Source: Pseudoxanthomonas sp. PXM02
GTDB taxonomy: Bacteria; Pseudomonadota; Gammaproteobacteria; Xanthomonadales; Xanthomonadaceae
DNA: 64,000 nt
Direction: 5' to 3'
Assembly: GCF_014851805.1 (NCBI RefSeq)
Contig: NZ_JACVAK010000001.1
Span: 930,001 to 994,000 of the forward strand
Below are positions 26,810 through 34,969 of the stretch, one piece after another. Position 1 is the stretch's first letter, and each line of letters starts with the position of its first letter. Both the position numbers and the translations under genes were made by a program. The notes below the pieces were generated by a model. That model saw nothing but the letters and a program-made list of their open reading frames with translations, did no database searches and was not told the origin of the DNA.

Positions 26810-28066
26810 TCAATCACGCAACAGCTGCCGGAGCGTTTCACCGTACCGGCGCGCGATGGCCTCGCGCTCCACATGCTGCCCATCGGTGACGACCTCGCGA
26901 CCGGCGACGCGCACCTGCTTCACCAGCGACCGATTGCCGGCGAACAACCAGCGATCCACCAGGTCATTGCGCGTTGCGCCAACCAGCGCCGGTGCATCGG
27001 CATCCAGCAGTACCAGATCATCTTTGCCACCCGGGAAGCCAATGGCGTCCGTCGCACTTTCCAGTACGCCCTGCAGCAGCGTCTCGCCGACACTGGGTGA
27101 ATCTGCGGTCACTGCGATGTTGCGATGGCGCGTAACCAGACGCTGGCCATACTCCAGCCAGCGCAATTCTTCCACCGGCGACACCGAGACATGCGAATCC
27201 GATCCGATGCCCCAACGCCCGCCCGCCTGCAGGTATTCGCGTAATGGGAACAAGCCGTCGCCGAGGTTGGCTTCGGTCGTCGGACAGATTGCCACGGTCG
27301 CGCCGCTGGCGGCGATGCCATGCGTCTCTTCCTGCGTCAGATGCGTGGCATGAACCAGTGTCCAGCGCCGGTCGACCTGGAACTCGCGTAACAACCATTC
27401 GACCGGTCGCGCATTGCGCACCGCCAGACAGTCCTGGACTTCGCCCACCTGTTCGGCGATATGGATGTGGATCGGTGCGTCGGCGGGCAGTGCGGCCAGC
27501 ACCTCACGCATGGCGGCTTCGGGCACGGCACGCAGGCTGTGGAAAGCGCAGCCGACGCGCAGTTGGTCATCCTGTAGCGGACGCAGGCCGTCGATCAGGC
27601 GGAGGAAGCCGTCGACGCCGTGACCGAAACGCTGCTGCCTGGCCGACAGCGCGCGCCCATCGAAACCACCGGTCATGTACAGCACCGGCAGCAGCGTCAT
27701 CCGGATGCCGGTATCGCGTGCCGCGGCGATCAGCGCCTTCGACATGGCGGCGGCATCGGCATAGGGCGTGCCGTCCGGCTGGTGATGGACGTAGTGGAAC
27801 TCGCACACCGTGGTGTAGCCGGCTTCCAGCATTTCCGCGTAGAGCTGTGTCGCCACTGCGTACGTGCTGTCGGGATCCATGCGCGCAGCGAAGCGGTACA
27901 TGATCTCGCGCCAGGTCCAGAAGCTGTCTTCCGGATGCGTCTGCCGTTCCGCCATGCCTGCCATGGCCCGCTGGAACGCATGGGAATGCAGGTTGGCGAT
28001 GCCGGGCACGCGCCAGCCGCCTTCGATGGCATGGACCTGGCCTGCGGTGGAGTCGGGATTGGACAT
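26810..28066 (-). CDS. hutF: Formimidoylglutamate deiminase
   Basis: 418 residues. It hydrolyses N-formimidoyl-L-glutamate to N-formylglutamate and ammonia in the five-step histidine pathway. Amidohydrolase features: metal-binding NLHSHAFQ, ICPTTEANLGDGLFP, HIAEQ, VHATH and the Asp in GSDSHVSVSP. The family is usually near 450 residues; this one starts almost at the HSH motif and so lacks most of the small N-terminal beta domain. An in-frame TAG at 28105-28103 rules out an extension beyond 12 codons. No good ribosome-binding site precedes ATG 28066. Divergent from hutI. Confidence 0.9.
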   Translation of the reverse strand: MSNPDSTAGQVHAIEGGWRVPGIANLHSHAFQRAMAGMAERQTHPEDSFWTWREIMYRFAARMDPDSTYAVATQLYAEMLEAGYTTVCEFHYVHHQPDGTPYADAAAMSKALIAAARDTGIRMTLLPVLYMTGGFDGRALSARQQRFGHGVDGFLRLIDGLRPLQDDQLRVGCAFHSLRAVPEAAMREVLAALPADAPIHIHIAEQVGEVQDCLAVRNARPVEWLLREFQVDRRWTLVHATHLTQEETHGIAASGATVAICPTTEANLGDGLFPLREYLQAGGRWGIGSDSHVSVSPVEELRWLEYGQRLVTRHRNIAVTADSPSVGETLLQGVLESATDAIGFPGGKDDLVLLDADAPALVGATRNDLVDRWLFAGNRSLVKQVRVAGREVVTDGQHVEREAIARRYGETLRQLLRD

Positions 28067-28133
28067 GGCGATGCTTACGGCCGGCGACAGGGGTGCGTTA
28101 GGCTACCGCGTCGCTACCTTCCCTGGCACGTCC

Positions 28134-28295
28134 ATGGACCTTATGGAAATCTTCCTGCTTGCCGCTGCGGCGATACTTTTCGCGCTCTTCGTGTTCGTCA
28201 AGGCGGCGCGAGGCGGGCATGACAGTGGCGGCAACGGCAGCGTCCACGGGTTGGAAGGCGATTCGGATGGAGGCGGCGATGGCGGAGGAGATTGA
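28134..28295 (+). CDS. Small single-span membrane protein, 53 residues
   Basis: Reads [10 protein letters not shown] then a hydrophobic span to about residue 22, a basic VKAARGG, and a Gly/Asp/Ser-rich tail ([13 protein letters not shown]). The positive charges after the span predict an N-out or cytoplasmic tail topology. Its stop lies four bases before the hutI ATG, and the tail codons contain the hutI ribosome-binding site GGAGGAG, so translation of this peptide could affect hutI. The start has no clear ribosome-binding site. Function unknown. Confidence 0.55.
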   Translation: MDLMEIFLLAAAAILFALFVFVKAARGGHDSGGNGSVHGLEGDSDGGGDGGGD

Positions 28296-28299
28296 TCTC

Positions 28300-29526
28300 A
28301 TGGCGAGCCGCTGGGATGGCCTGCTGTTGAATGCCCGACTGGTGACGCTGGCTGGCGACACCGGCTACGGCGTGAGCGAGAACGCCGCGCTGGCATGGCG
28401 CAATGGCGTTCTGACCTATGCAGGCCCTGCCGACCAGCTGCCTGCATCATCTGATGCGCTGGCTGACGCCGTCATCGACGCATGCGGCGAATGGGTCACG
28501 CCCGGCCTGATCGACTGCCATACGCACGTGGTCTTCGGCGGCGACCGCGCCGGCGAGTTCGAGCAGCGCCTGCAAGGCGCCAGCTACGAGGACATCGCGC
28601 GCGCCGGTGGCGGGATCGTCTCGACCGTGCGGGCGACCCGTGCCGCCAGCGAGGCGGGCCTGTTCGCGCAGTCGCTGCCGCGCGCGCAAGCCTTGCGCGA
28701 TGACGGCGTGACCACGCTGGAGATCAAGTCCGGTTACGGGCTGGATCTGGAGAACGAACGCAAGATGCTGCGCGTGGCGCGCCGCATCGGCGAGGAACTC
28801 GGCATCACGGTACGCACGACCTTCCTTGGCGCCCATGCGCTGCCACCGGAGTACGCCGGCCGTGCGGACGACTACATTTCCGCGGTCTGCGAGTGGTTGC
28901 CGCTGCTGCACGCAGAAGGACTGGTCGATGCGGCGGATGCGTTCTGCGAGCGCATCGGGTTTACGGACGCGCAGACACGGCGCGTGTTCGAGGTTGCGCG
29001 TGAACTCGGGCTTCCGGTCAAGCTGCACGCGGACCAGCTCAGCGATGGCGGTGGTGCCGCACTCGTGGCCGGTTTCGGTGGCCTGTCCGCCGACCATGTC
29101 GAGTACACGTCAGAGGCGGGCGTCGCGGCGATGAAGCAGGCCGGCAGTGTCGCCGTGCTGCTGCCGGGCGCGTTCCACGTGCTGCGTGAAACGAAGCTGC
29201 CACCGCTGGAGGCGTTCCGTGCCCAAGGCGTGCCGATGGCGGTCGCAACCGACTGCAATCCCGGCACGTCACCGCTGCAATCGTTGCGACTGGCAATGTC
29301 GCTCGCCTGCACGCATTTTCGTCTGACGCCGGAAGAAGCGCTGCGGGGTGCCACCGTGCATGCAGCGCAGGCCTTGGGGTTGCAGGATCGCGGACGCCTG
29401 GTGACCGGACAACGCGCGGACTTCGTCCGCTGGCGCATCAGCGAACCCGCGCAACTCGCGTACTGGCTGGGCGGGGATCTGGTTTCCGCCGTCCATGTCG
29501 GCGGACGCAACGTCACCCGCGACTAG
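28300..29526 (+). CDS. hutI: Imidazolonepropionase
   Basis: 408 residues from ATG 28300 (GGAGGAG nine bases upstream); an ATG at 28279 also has a GGAGG but gives an N-terminus less like the family. It hydrolyses 4-imidazolone-5-propionate to formimidoylglutamate, the substrate of HutF. Metal site [20 protein letters not shown]; further blocks [25 protein letters not shown]-type [27 protein letters not shown] and [13 protein letters not shown]. Divergent from hutF, followed by a strong terminator. Confidence 0.96.
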   Translation: MASRWDGLLLNARLVTLAGDTGYGVSENAALAWRNGVLTYAGPADQLPASSDALADAVIDACGEWVTPGLIDCHTHVVFGGDRAGEFEQRLQGASYEDIARAGGGIVSTVRATRAASEAGLFAQSLPRAQALRDDGVTTLEIKSGYGLDLENERKMLRVARRIGEELGITVRTTFLGAHALPPEYAGRADDYISAVCEWLPLLHAEGLVDAADAFCERIGFTDAQTRRVFEVARELGLPVKLHADQLSDGGGAALVAGFGGLSADHVEYTSEAGVAAMKQAGSVAVLLPGAFHVLRETKLPPLEAFRAQGVPMAVATDCNPGTSPLQSLRLAMSLACTHFRLTPEEALRGATVHAAQALGLQDRGRLVTGQRADFVRWRISEPAQLAYWLGGDLVSAVHVGGRNVTRD

Positions 29527-29534
29527 AAAAACGA

Positions 29535-29558
29535 AAACCCCGGCCAGGGCCGGGGTTT
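29535..29558. terminator. Rho-independent terminator after hutI
   Basis: AAACCCCGGCC pairs with GGCCGGGGTTT (11 base pairs, tight loop) directly after the hutI stop; A- and T-rich ends let it work in both directions, also for the small basic protein gene on the other strand. Confidence 0.85.
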
Positions 29559-29592
29559 CGTGTTCGCTGCCGGCGATACCGGCGCGGATGGC

Positions 29593-29769
29593 TTACGCCT
29601 TGGCGACGGCCTTCTTGGCCACGGCCTTCTTCGCCGGCGCCTTCACGACCGACTTCTTGGCGGTGGCAGTGGCAGCGATGCCGGCCTTGGCGACGGTGCG
29701 CTTGCGCGCGTTGCCGTAGCTGGACGAATAGCGCTTGCCCTTGGCCGTCTTGCGATCACCCTTGCCCAT
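29593..29769 (-). CDS. 30S ribosomal protein THX-like, with a Lys/Ala tail
   Basis: 58 residues. The opening MGKGDRKTAKGKRYSSSYG is the THX signature (Thermus THX begins MGKGDRRTRRGK), a small basic protein buried in the 30S head. Here the core is followed by about 30 residues rich in Ala and Lys (VAKKAVAKKA type), as in histone-H1-like tails. AGGAGA lies eight bases before ATG 29769. Terminator shared with hutI. Annotation as THX rests on the first 25 residues only. Confidence 0.8.
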   Translation of the reverse strand: MGKGDRKTAKGKRYSSSYGNARKRTVAKAGIAATATAKKSVVKAPAKKAVAKKAVAKA

Positions 29770-29909
29770 CTTTGTTCTCCTGATTCGATGAAAAGTCCGT
29801 CCCGGTCGGGACGGTTGCGCGGTTGCCCACAGGTCCGGGGGCCACGCGCGAGGCCGCAAAGCCTACCACAGCAAGGCCTTCCGGGCCGCAGTCCGGCCCG
29901 CTCCACGGC

Positions 29910-30317
29910 TCAATGCGCGCAGCTGGCGTCGTGGACGTGCCAGTGGTTCAGGCGCAAGTTCAGCAGGTGGGCCAGGCCCACCAGCATGCCGCCGATCGTC
30001 ATCACGATGGCGTGGGGAACGACGGATTCATGCAGCGGCGTGTACAGCACGCCGGCCCACAGGGCGGACAGGCCGAACAGCAGCATGCCCAACGCGCGGA
30101 AAACACGGTGGCGGCGGTAGCCCCAGATCAGGCTGAAAAGCCCCAGCACCGTGACGAACACGACGAAAGCCCGCTCGAATCCATCGCCCAGCCAGACCGA
30201 CAAGCCGAGCGAGGGAATGACGGCCAGCAGCAACGGCGTGATGGCGCAGTGGAGCGCGCAGACCAGCGAGCCGGCAGCGGCAAAGCGGTCGATCAGGGAG
30301 CGGAAAGAGGACTTCAT
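29910..30317 (-). CDS. MerC-like membrane protein
   Basis: 135 residues from ATG 30317; a TTG at 30326 with GGAAG upstream is an alternative start. Four hydrophobic segments. The first carries the cysteine pair region AAGSLVCALHCAITPLLL, typical of the MerC family, whose founding members carry Hg(II) through the inner membrane. The C-terminus is His/Cys-rich (NHWHVHDASCAH). Chromosomal MerC homologues away from mer operons may handle other soft or borderline metals. It diverges from a TonB receptor across a Zur-type operator, which points to zinc. Confidence 0.85.
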   Translation of the reverse strand: MKSSFRSLIDRFAAAGSLVCALHCAITPLLLAVIPSLGLSVWLGDGFERAFVVFVTVLGLFSLIWGYRRHRVFRALGMLLFGLSALWAGVLYTPLHESVVPHAIVMTIGGMLVGLAHLLNLRLNHWHVHDASCAH

Positions 30318-30360
30318 GGGGGACAAGTATGACTTCCGGGAGGGTTATATTGTCACTATT

Positions 30361-30373
30361 GGTATATTATAAC
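30361..30373. promoter_or_regulatory. Zur box in the merC-like / TonB receptor divergent region
   Basis: GGTATATTATAAC matches 12 of 13 positions of the gammaproteobacterial Zur core GTTATAWTATAAC, and continues as ATCTTC on the right where the consensus has ATTTC. It lies 19 bases before the receptor ATG (30392) and 44 bases from the MerC-like ATG. A weaker GTTATATTGTCAC lies at 30344-30356. The core is AT-rich and probably covers the receptor -10. Confidence 0.75.
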
Positions 30374-30391
30374 ATCTTCAACTTCTCCACC

Positions 30392-32581
30392 ATGAGTGAC
30401 GTCACGCCCATGCCATTCCCCCGCAACGTGCTTCCCGCCCCCCACCTGCTCGCCGCCGCCCTCGCCTTGGCGCTCGCCTCCCCCGCCGCGCTGGCCGATG
30501 ACGCCGGCGGCACCCAGGCCAAGGACCTGGATGCCGTGGTGGTGACCGCTTCGCCGTTGAAGGGCAATGCCGAATCGGTGGCCACCCCGGTGGACGTGCT
30601 TTACGGCGAAGACCTAGACAAGGCCAAGGCCGGCACCCTCGGCGAGACCGTCGCCAAGCTGCCGGGCGTGCAAACCACCTACTTCGGTACCGGCGTCGGC
30701 CGTCCGATCATCCGCGGCCAGGAGGGCCCGCGTGTGCAGGTGCTGTCCGGCGGTATTGGCTCGATGGACGCCTCCACGGTCAGCGCCGACCACGCCGTCA
30801 GCATCGAACCCTTTCTCGCCGACCAGATCGAAGTGCTGAAGGGCCCTGCCACGCTGCTGTTCGGCAGCGGCGCCATCGGCGGCGCCGTCAACGTCGTCGA
30901 CGGTCGCCTGGCCGAATCCATCCCCGACCAGCCGCTCAGCGGCCGCGCAGAGGTCCGCGGCAACACCGTTAATGACGAGCGCACCGGCATGTTCCGCCTC
31001 GATGGCGTGAACGGAAACTGGGTGCTGCACGTCGACGGTCTGGTGCGCGACACCGACGACTACGACATTCCCGGCGTTGCCATCCTGCACGATCACGAGG
31101 AAGGCGAGGAACACGAAGAAGAGCCGCAGCCCAACGGCACGCTGCCGAACAGTTCGATCAAGACCAAGGCCGGCGCGATTGGCGCCACCTATCTCGGCGA
31201 TCGCGGCTATTTCGGCCTGGCCGCCAGCACCTACCGCAGCAACTACGGCATTCCCGCCGGTGCGCACGTGCATGGCGAGGAAGACCACGATCATGACCAC
31301 GACGGCGAGGAGGACCATGATCACGAGGAGCACGAGGAAGGTCCGGTTCGCATCGACATGGTGCAGAACCGCCTGGACATGAAGGCCGGCGTCTACAACC
31401 CGGTGTCCTTCCTGGAAAGCATCAACCTGCGTGCTGCCTGGAACGACTACGAGCACATCGAACTGGAAGGCGACGAGGTCGGCACGCGCTTCACCAACGA
31501 AGGCTACGACGCACGTCTGGAGGCCGTGCAGAAGGCGTGGAACGGCTGGCGTGGTGCGTTCGGCCTGCAGTTCGGCAGCACCGACTTCAACGCCGTAGGC
31601 GCGGAGGCCTTCGTGCCGCCGACCGTCACCGATACGCTGGGCCTGTTCGTGGTGCAGGAGAAGGATTTCGGCCCGTGGAAGCTGGAACTCGGCGGCCGCT
31701 ACGATCAGGTCAAGCTGAAGCCCGAAGATCGCGCCTCGACGGACTTCGATGCGATCAACCTGTCGGCTGCCGCCATCTGGCGTCTGAGTGACGGCTTCGA
31801 CCTGCGCTTCGGCCTGGACCGTTCCGAGCGCGCGCCGACCAACGAGGAACTGTTCGCCGGCGGTACCCACGTCGCCACGCAGTCGATCGAGATCGGTGAT
31901 GCGACACTGGATACCGAGAAGGGCGTGCGTGCCGAGATCGGTGCGCATTGGCACACCGATCGTGTCGACCTGAAGTTCGCGGTCTACCAGACGAAGTTCA
32001 AGGATTTCATCTACCTCACCGACACCGGCGTGGAAGAAGAAGGCTATCCGGTTCGCTTGTGGACGCAGGACGATGCCACGTTCACCGGCGCCGAGGCCGA
32101 AGCGAAGATCCAGCTCGCCGACACGGCCGCCGGCATGTGGGATCTGCGCCTGTATGGCGACTACGTGCGTGCGAAGCTGGATGGCAGTGGGCTGCGAACC
32201 GTTGCGTTCGAAGTCCCGCATGGCGACCACACGCACGGCTACGAGGTCGATATCGCGCAGGGCGGCTACCTGCCCCGCATCGCCCCGATACGTGTCGGCG
32301 CGGACCTGGGCTGGTCGCTGGGCGGCTGGCGCGCATCGCTGGGTGCGGTGCGCTACAGCAAGCAGGACGACGTTGCGCAGAACGAGCACACCAGCGACGG
32401 GTATACGCTGGTCGATGCCCATGTGGCGTACCGCTGGGATCGCACCGCGTCGAGCTGGGAGGTGTTCCTCGATGGCAGCAACCTGACCGACGAAGAAGCG
32501 CGCCCGCATACCTCGCTGCTGCGCGACTACGCGCCGCTGCCGGGCCGTGGCGTGGCGTTCGGCATCCGCGCCTACTTCTGA
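30392..32581 (+). CDS. ZnuD-like TonB-dependent outer-membrane receptor with His/Asp/Glu-rich loops
   Basis: 729 residues from ATG 30392; ATG 30410 gives a more standard signal peptide (MPFPRNVLPA then a long Ala/Leu run) and is a real alternative; neither has a ribosome-binding site. A TonB box (DLDAVVVTASP) and plug domain (QVLSGGIGSMDAS, LKGPATLLFGSGAIGGAVNVVDG) precede a 22-strand-type barrel ending in an aromatic residue (IRAYF). Two loops are packed with His, Asp and Glu: about residues 233-250 and 290-318 (HDHDHDGEEDHDHEEHEE). This pattern is that of zinc receptor ZnuD. Control by Zur is supported by the box at 30361. Confidence 0.92.
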   Translation: MSDVTPMPFPRNVLPAPHLLAAALALALASPAALADDAGGTQAKDLDAVVVTASPLKGNAESVATPVDVLYGEDLDKAKAGTLGETVAKLPGVQTTYFGTGVGRPIIRGQEGPRVQVLSGGIGSMDASTVSADHAVSIEPFLADQIEVLKGPATLLFGSGAIGGAVNVVDGRLAESIPDQPLSGRAEVRGNTVNDERTGMFRLDGVNGNWVLHVDGLVRDTDDYDIPGVAILHDHEEGEEHEEEPQPNGTLPNSSIKTKAGAIGATYLGDRGYFGLAASTYRSNYGIPAGAHVHGEEDHDHDHDGEEDHDHEEHEEGPVRIDMVQNRLDMKAGVYNPVSFLESINLRAAWNDYEHIELEGDEVGTRFTNEGYDARLEAVQKAWNGWRGAFGLQFGSTDFNAVGAEAFVPPTVTDTLGLFVVQEKDFGPWKLELGGRYDQVKLKPEDRASTDFDAINLSAAAIWRLSDGFDLRFGLDRSERAPTNEELFAGGTHVATQSIEIGDATLDTEKGVRAEIGAHWHTDRVDLKFAVYQTKFKDFIYLTDTGVEEEGYPVRLWTQDDATFTGAEAEAKIQLADTAAGMWDLRLYGDYVRAKLDGSGLRTVAFEVPHGDHTHGYEVDIAQGGYLPRIAPIRVGADLGWSLGGWRASLGAVRYSKQDDVAQNEHTSDGYTLVDAHVAYRWDRTASSWEVFLDGSNLTDEEARPHTSLLRDYAPLPGRGVAFGIRAYF

Positions 32582-32596
32582 CCTGCGGTCTCTCCG

Positions 32597-32624
32597 GGGC
32601 GGCTGGCCGGGATGGCAGCCGCCC
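32597..32624. terminator. Terminator after the TonB receptor gene
   Basis: GGGCGGCTG pairs with CAGCCGCCC (nine base pairs, ten-base loop) followed by TTCTT, 16 bases after the stop. Confidence 0.75.
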
Positions 32625-32627
32625 TTC

Positions 32628-32658
32628 TTGACAGTCATTACGTGCATATACACATAAT
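32628..32658 (+). promoter_or_regulatory. Promoter and palindromic operator of the MarR/MFS operon
   Basis: A consensus -35 TTGACA at 32628-32633 is followed by a 22-base imperfect palindrome at 32637-32658, ATTACGTG...CACATAAT, in which 18 of 22 positions are symmetric. CATAAT at its right end (32653-32658) is the nearest -10 candidate but with a 19-base spacer; TATACA at 32647 is too close. The palindrome fills the space between the hexamers, as expected for MarR autorepression. Confidence 0.65.
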
Positions 32659-32673
32659 TGACCATCCACCCAC

Positions 32674-33144
32674 ATGCGCACCTCCATGACCGCCACACCC
32701 CCTCCCGCCGCAACCAGCAGCGTGTGCACCTGCTTCCGCCTGCGGCGCGCCAGCCGCCGCGTGACCCAGGTGTATGACCACGAACTGGCCAGCGTGGGAC
32801 TGAGCCTCAACCAGTACTCGATCCTGCGCCGGACCGAGCGCGAGCCACGCGTGCTGGGCGGATTGGCGGAAGAACTCGGCATGGACCGCACGACATTGAC
32901 GCGCAACCTGTCGCCGTTGATGGATGCAGGCCTGCTGGAAACGGTCCGCGGCAAGGACGCCCGCCAACGGGTGATCGCACTGACCGAGGAAGGCCGCGTC
33001 CGACTCGCTGCCGCGAAGCCGCTCTGGCATCAGGCGCAGTCGGTCATCGACACCATGCTCGGCGAGGCCGCCGTCCAGCGGCTTCACGGAGAGCTGGATC
33101 GTCTCGACAGCCTGTTGCGGCAACACCTGGGAGAAGCCGCATGA
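32674..33144 (+). CDS. MarR family transcriptional regulator
   Basis: 156 residues from ATG 32674; ATG 32686 is also possible. Winged HTH of the MarR type: LSLNQYSILRRTEREPRVLGGLAEELGMDRTTLTRNL with the wing VRGKDARQRVIALTEEGR. A CTCFRLRRASR segment near the N-terminus has two cysteines, seen in MarR members that respond to oxidants or metals. Its stop overlaps the MFS start (ATGA), and a 22-base palindrome covers the promoter. It most likely represses its own operon and is released by the compound the transporter exports. Confidence 0.92.
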   Translation: MRTSMTATPPPAATSSVCTCFRLRRASRRVTQVYDHELASVGLSLNQYSILRRTEREPRVLGGLAEELGMDRTTLTRNLSPLMDAGLLETVRGKDARQRVIALTEEGRVRLAAAKPLWHQAQSVIDTMLGEAAVQRLHGELDRLDSLLRQHLGEAA

Positions 33145-34373
33145 GCACCACGACGACGCCGGTGCCACGCATGCATTGGGGCCTGCTGCTGGCGGCGTCG
33201 GCCACGCTGATGATCACGATGGGCGCGCGACAGACCACCGGTCTGTTCGTCGCACCGATCCACCAGGACACCGGCATCGGCATCGCGGCCATCAGTTTCG
33301 CGCTGGCGATCGGACAGTTCACTTGGGGCGCAGTGCAACCCATCTTCGGGGCCGTCGCCGACAAGCGCGGCTCCACCGGCGTGCTGGTGCTCGGTGCCAT
33401 TCTGCTGTCCCTCGGTCTTGCCCTGACGCCGCACCTGACGTCGCCATGGGGGCTGATGTTCACGCTCGGCCTGCTGACGGCGGCGGGCGCTGGCGCCGGC
33501 AGCTTCTCCATCTTGATCGGCGCCACGGCACAGCAGTTGGCGCCGGAGAAGCGTTCGTTCGCCGCTGGCTTCATCAACGCCGGTGGGTCGCTGGGACAGT
33601 TCGTGTTCGCGCCGCTGGTCCAGGCGGTCATCGCGTTCGCCGGTTGGGCCAGCGCCATGTACACCTTGGCGGTCGCCTCGCTGCTGGCGATCCCGCTCGC
33701 ATTCCCATTGCGCAAGAAGGCAGTCGCGGCATCCAGCACACCGACCGCCACCGCGATCGGCGACATCAGCCTGAAGCAGCAGATCGCCATCGCACTACGC
33801 GATCGAAGCTATTGGATGCTGCACCTCGGCTTCTTCACCTGCGGCGTACACATCGCGTTCCTGGTGACACACCTGCCGGGCGAAGTGGCCTTGTGCGGCC
33901 TGCCGGCAAGCGTGTCGGCCGCTGCGCTGATGCTGATCGGCCTGTTCAATGTGGCAGGCAGCCTGATCGCCGGTGCGCTGGGTCAGCGTGTGCGGATGAA
34001 GTGGATCCTCGCCGTGATGTACGCCAGTCGCGCGGTGATGATCGCGCTGTATCTGATGGCGCCACCGACGCCGCTGACGTTCTACATCTTCGCCGCGGCA
34101 CTGGGCTTCACCTGGCTGGCGACGGTTCCACCGACGGCGGGCCTGGTCGGCAAACTGTTCGGCCCACGCTACCTGGGCACACTGTTCGGACTGACGCTGC
34201 TGTCGCACCAGATCGGTGGATTCTTCGGTGCGTGGCTCGGTGGCCTGGCGCTCGAACGCTCCGGCGATTACACGTGGATGTGGTATCTCGACATGGGCTT
34301 GGCGCTGATCGCAGCGGCAGCCAACCTGCCGATCCGCGAACGCTCACCGAAGGCGGTACCGGCAACGGTCTGA
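33141..34373 (+). CDS. Major facilitator superfamily transporter
   Basis: 410 residues with about 12 membrane segments and the MFS loop pattern (AVADKRGSTGVLVLG between segments 2 and 3). It resembles the monocarboxylate/oxalate-formate-type MFS group more than drug/H+ antiporters (ITMGARQTTGLFVAPI at the start). Translationally coupled to the MarR regulator. Substrate not predictable. The next element is a palindromic repeat placed 11 bases after the stop. Confidence 0.92.
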   Translation: MSTTTTPVPRMHWGLLLAASATLMITMGARQTTGLFVAPIHQDTGIGIAAISFALAIGQFTWGAVQPIFGAVADKRGSTGVLVLGAILLSLGLALTPHLTSPWGLMFTLGLLTAAGAGAGSFSILIGATAQQLAPEKRSFAAGFINAGGSLGQFVFAPLVQAVIAFAGWASAMYTLAVASLLAIPLAFPLRKKAVAASSTPTATAIGDISLKQQIAIALRDRSYWMLHLGFFTCGVHIAFLVTHLPGEVALCGLPASVSAAALMLIGLFNVAGSLIAGALGQRVRMKWILAVMYASRAVMIALYLMAPPTPLTFYIFAAALGFTWLATVPPTAGLVGKLFGPRYLGTLFGLTLLSHQIGGFFGAWLGGLALERSGDYTWMWYLDMGLALIAAAANLPIRERSPKAVPATV

Positions 34374-34383
34374 GGAAGCTTGG

Positions 34384-34455
34384 TGTGGGAGCGACGTAAG
34401 TCGCGAGCTTTCCGTGCTGCCAGAGGAAGAGCTCGCGACTTACGTCGCTCCCACA
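34384..34455. repeat. Palindromic repeat (REP-like), copy 2
   Basis: 72 bases, same arms as copy 1 (22454). The centre extends the stem with GCT / AGC next to the arms. Lies between the convergent MFS and zur genes, where it can serve as a terminator hairpin for both. Confidence 0.9.
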
Positions 34456-34467
34456 GCCAGCAACACC

Positions 34468-34956
34468 TTATGCAGCCGCGCACCGCGCACACAGCCCATG
34501 CACTTCCAGCGTCTGCGCCTGCGGCTGGAAGCCCAGCGCCTTGGCGCGCGCATCCAGCGCCGCCACGACCTCACGGTCTTCCAGCTCAACCGCACTATGG
34601 CAGCGGTCGCAGATCAGGAACGGTACCGAATGCTGTGCGCTGTTCGGATGGTGGCAAGCGACGAAGGCATTCACCGACTCCAGCTTGTGCACGAAGCCGT
34701 TCGCCATCAGGAAGTCCAGCGCACGGTAGACCGTCGGTGGTGCATCCGCGCCGACACCTTTGGTGGCGCGCACCCACTCCAGCAGTTCGTAGGCCTTCAC
34801 CGGCTTGCCGGCTTCGGCGATCAACTGCAGCACGCGCGCACGGATCGGCGTCAGCCGCAGCCCACGCTCCTGGCACGCATGCTCTACCGCGGCCACGAAC
34901 GCTTGCGCGTCATGGACGTGGTGATGAGGGTCGGTACAGGCGTGGGAAGACGGCAT
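34468..34956 (-). CDS. zur: Fur-family zinc uptake regulator
   Basis: 162 residues. Fur fold with winged HTH (LTPIRARVLQLIAEAGKPVKAYELL, APPTVYRALDFLMANGFVHKLES) and the Zur-type metal segment ACHHPNSAQHSVPFLICDRCHSAVE. The paired CxxC motifs CDRC and CARC hold the structural zinc. The N-terminus is His-rich (DPHHHVHD). Zur represses zinc uptake genes when zinc is plentiful; a matching box precedes the ZnuD-like receptor 4 kb away. ATG 34956; gltX precedes it on the same strand. Confidence 0.93.
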   Translation of the reverse strand: MPSSHACTDPHHHVHDAQAFVAAVEHACQERGLRLTPIRARVLQLIAEAGKPVKAYELLEWVRATKGVGADAPPTVYRALDFLMANGFVHKLESVNAFVACHHPNSAQHSVPFLICDRCHSAVELEDREVVAALDARAKALGFQPQAQTLEVHGLCARCAAA

Positions 34957-34969
34957 GGGCGATCCGGAG

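Noticed and set aside
30614-32713. 699-codon minus-strand reading frame opposite the TonB receptor
   Set aside because: Antisense shadow; the plus strand carries a complete receptor with TonB box and terminal aromatic residue.
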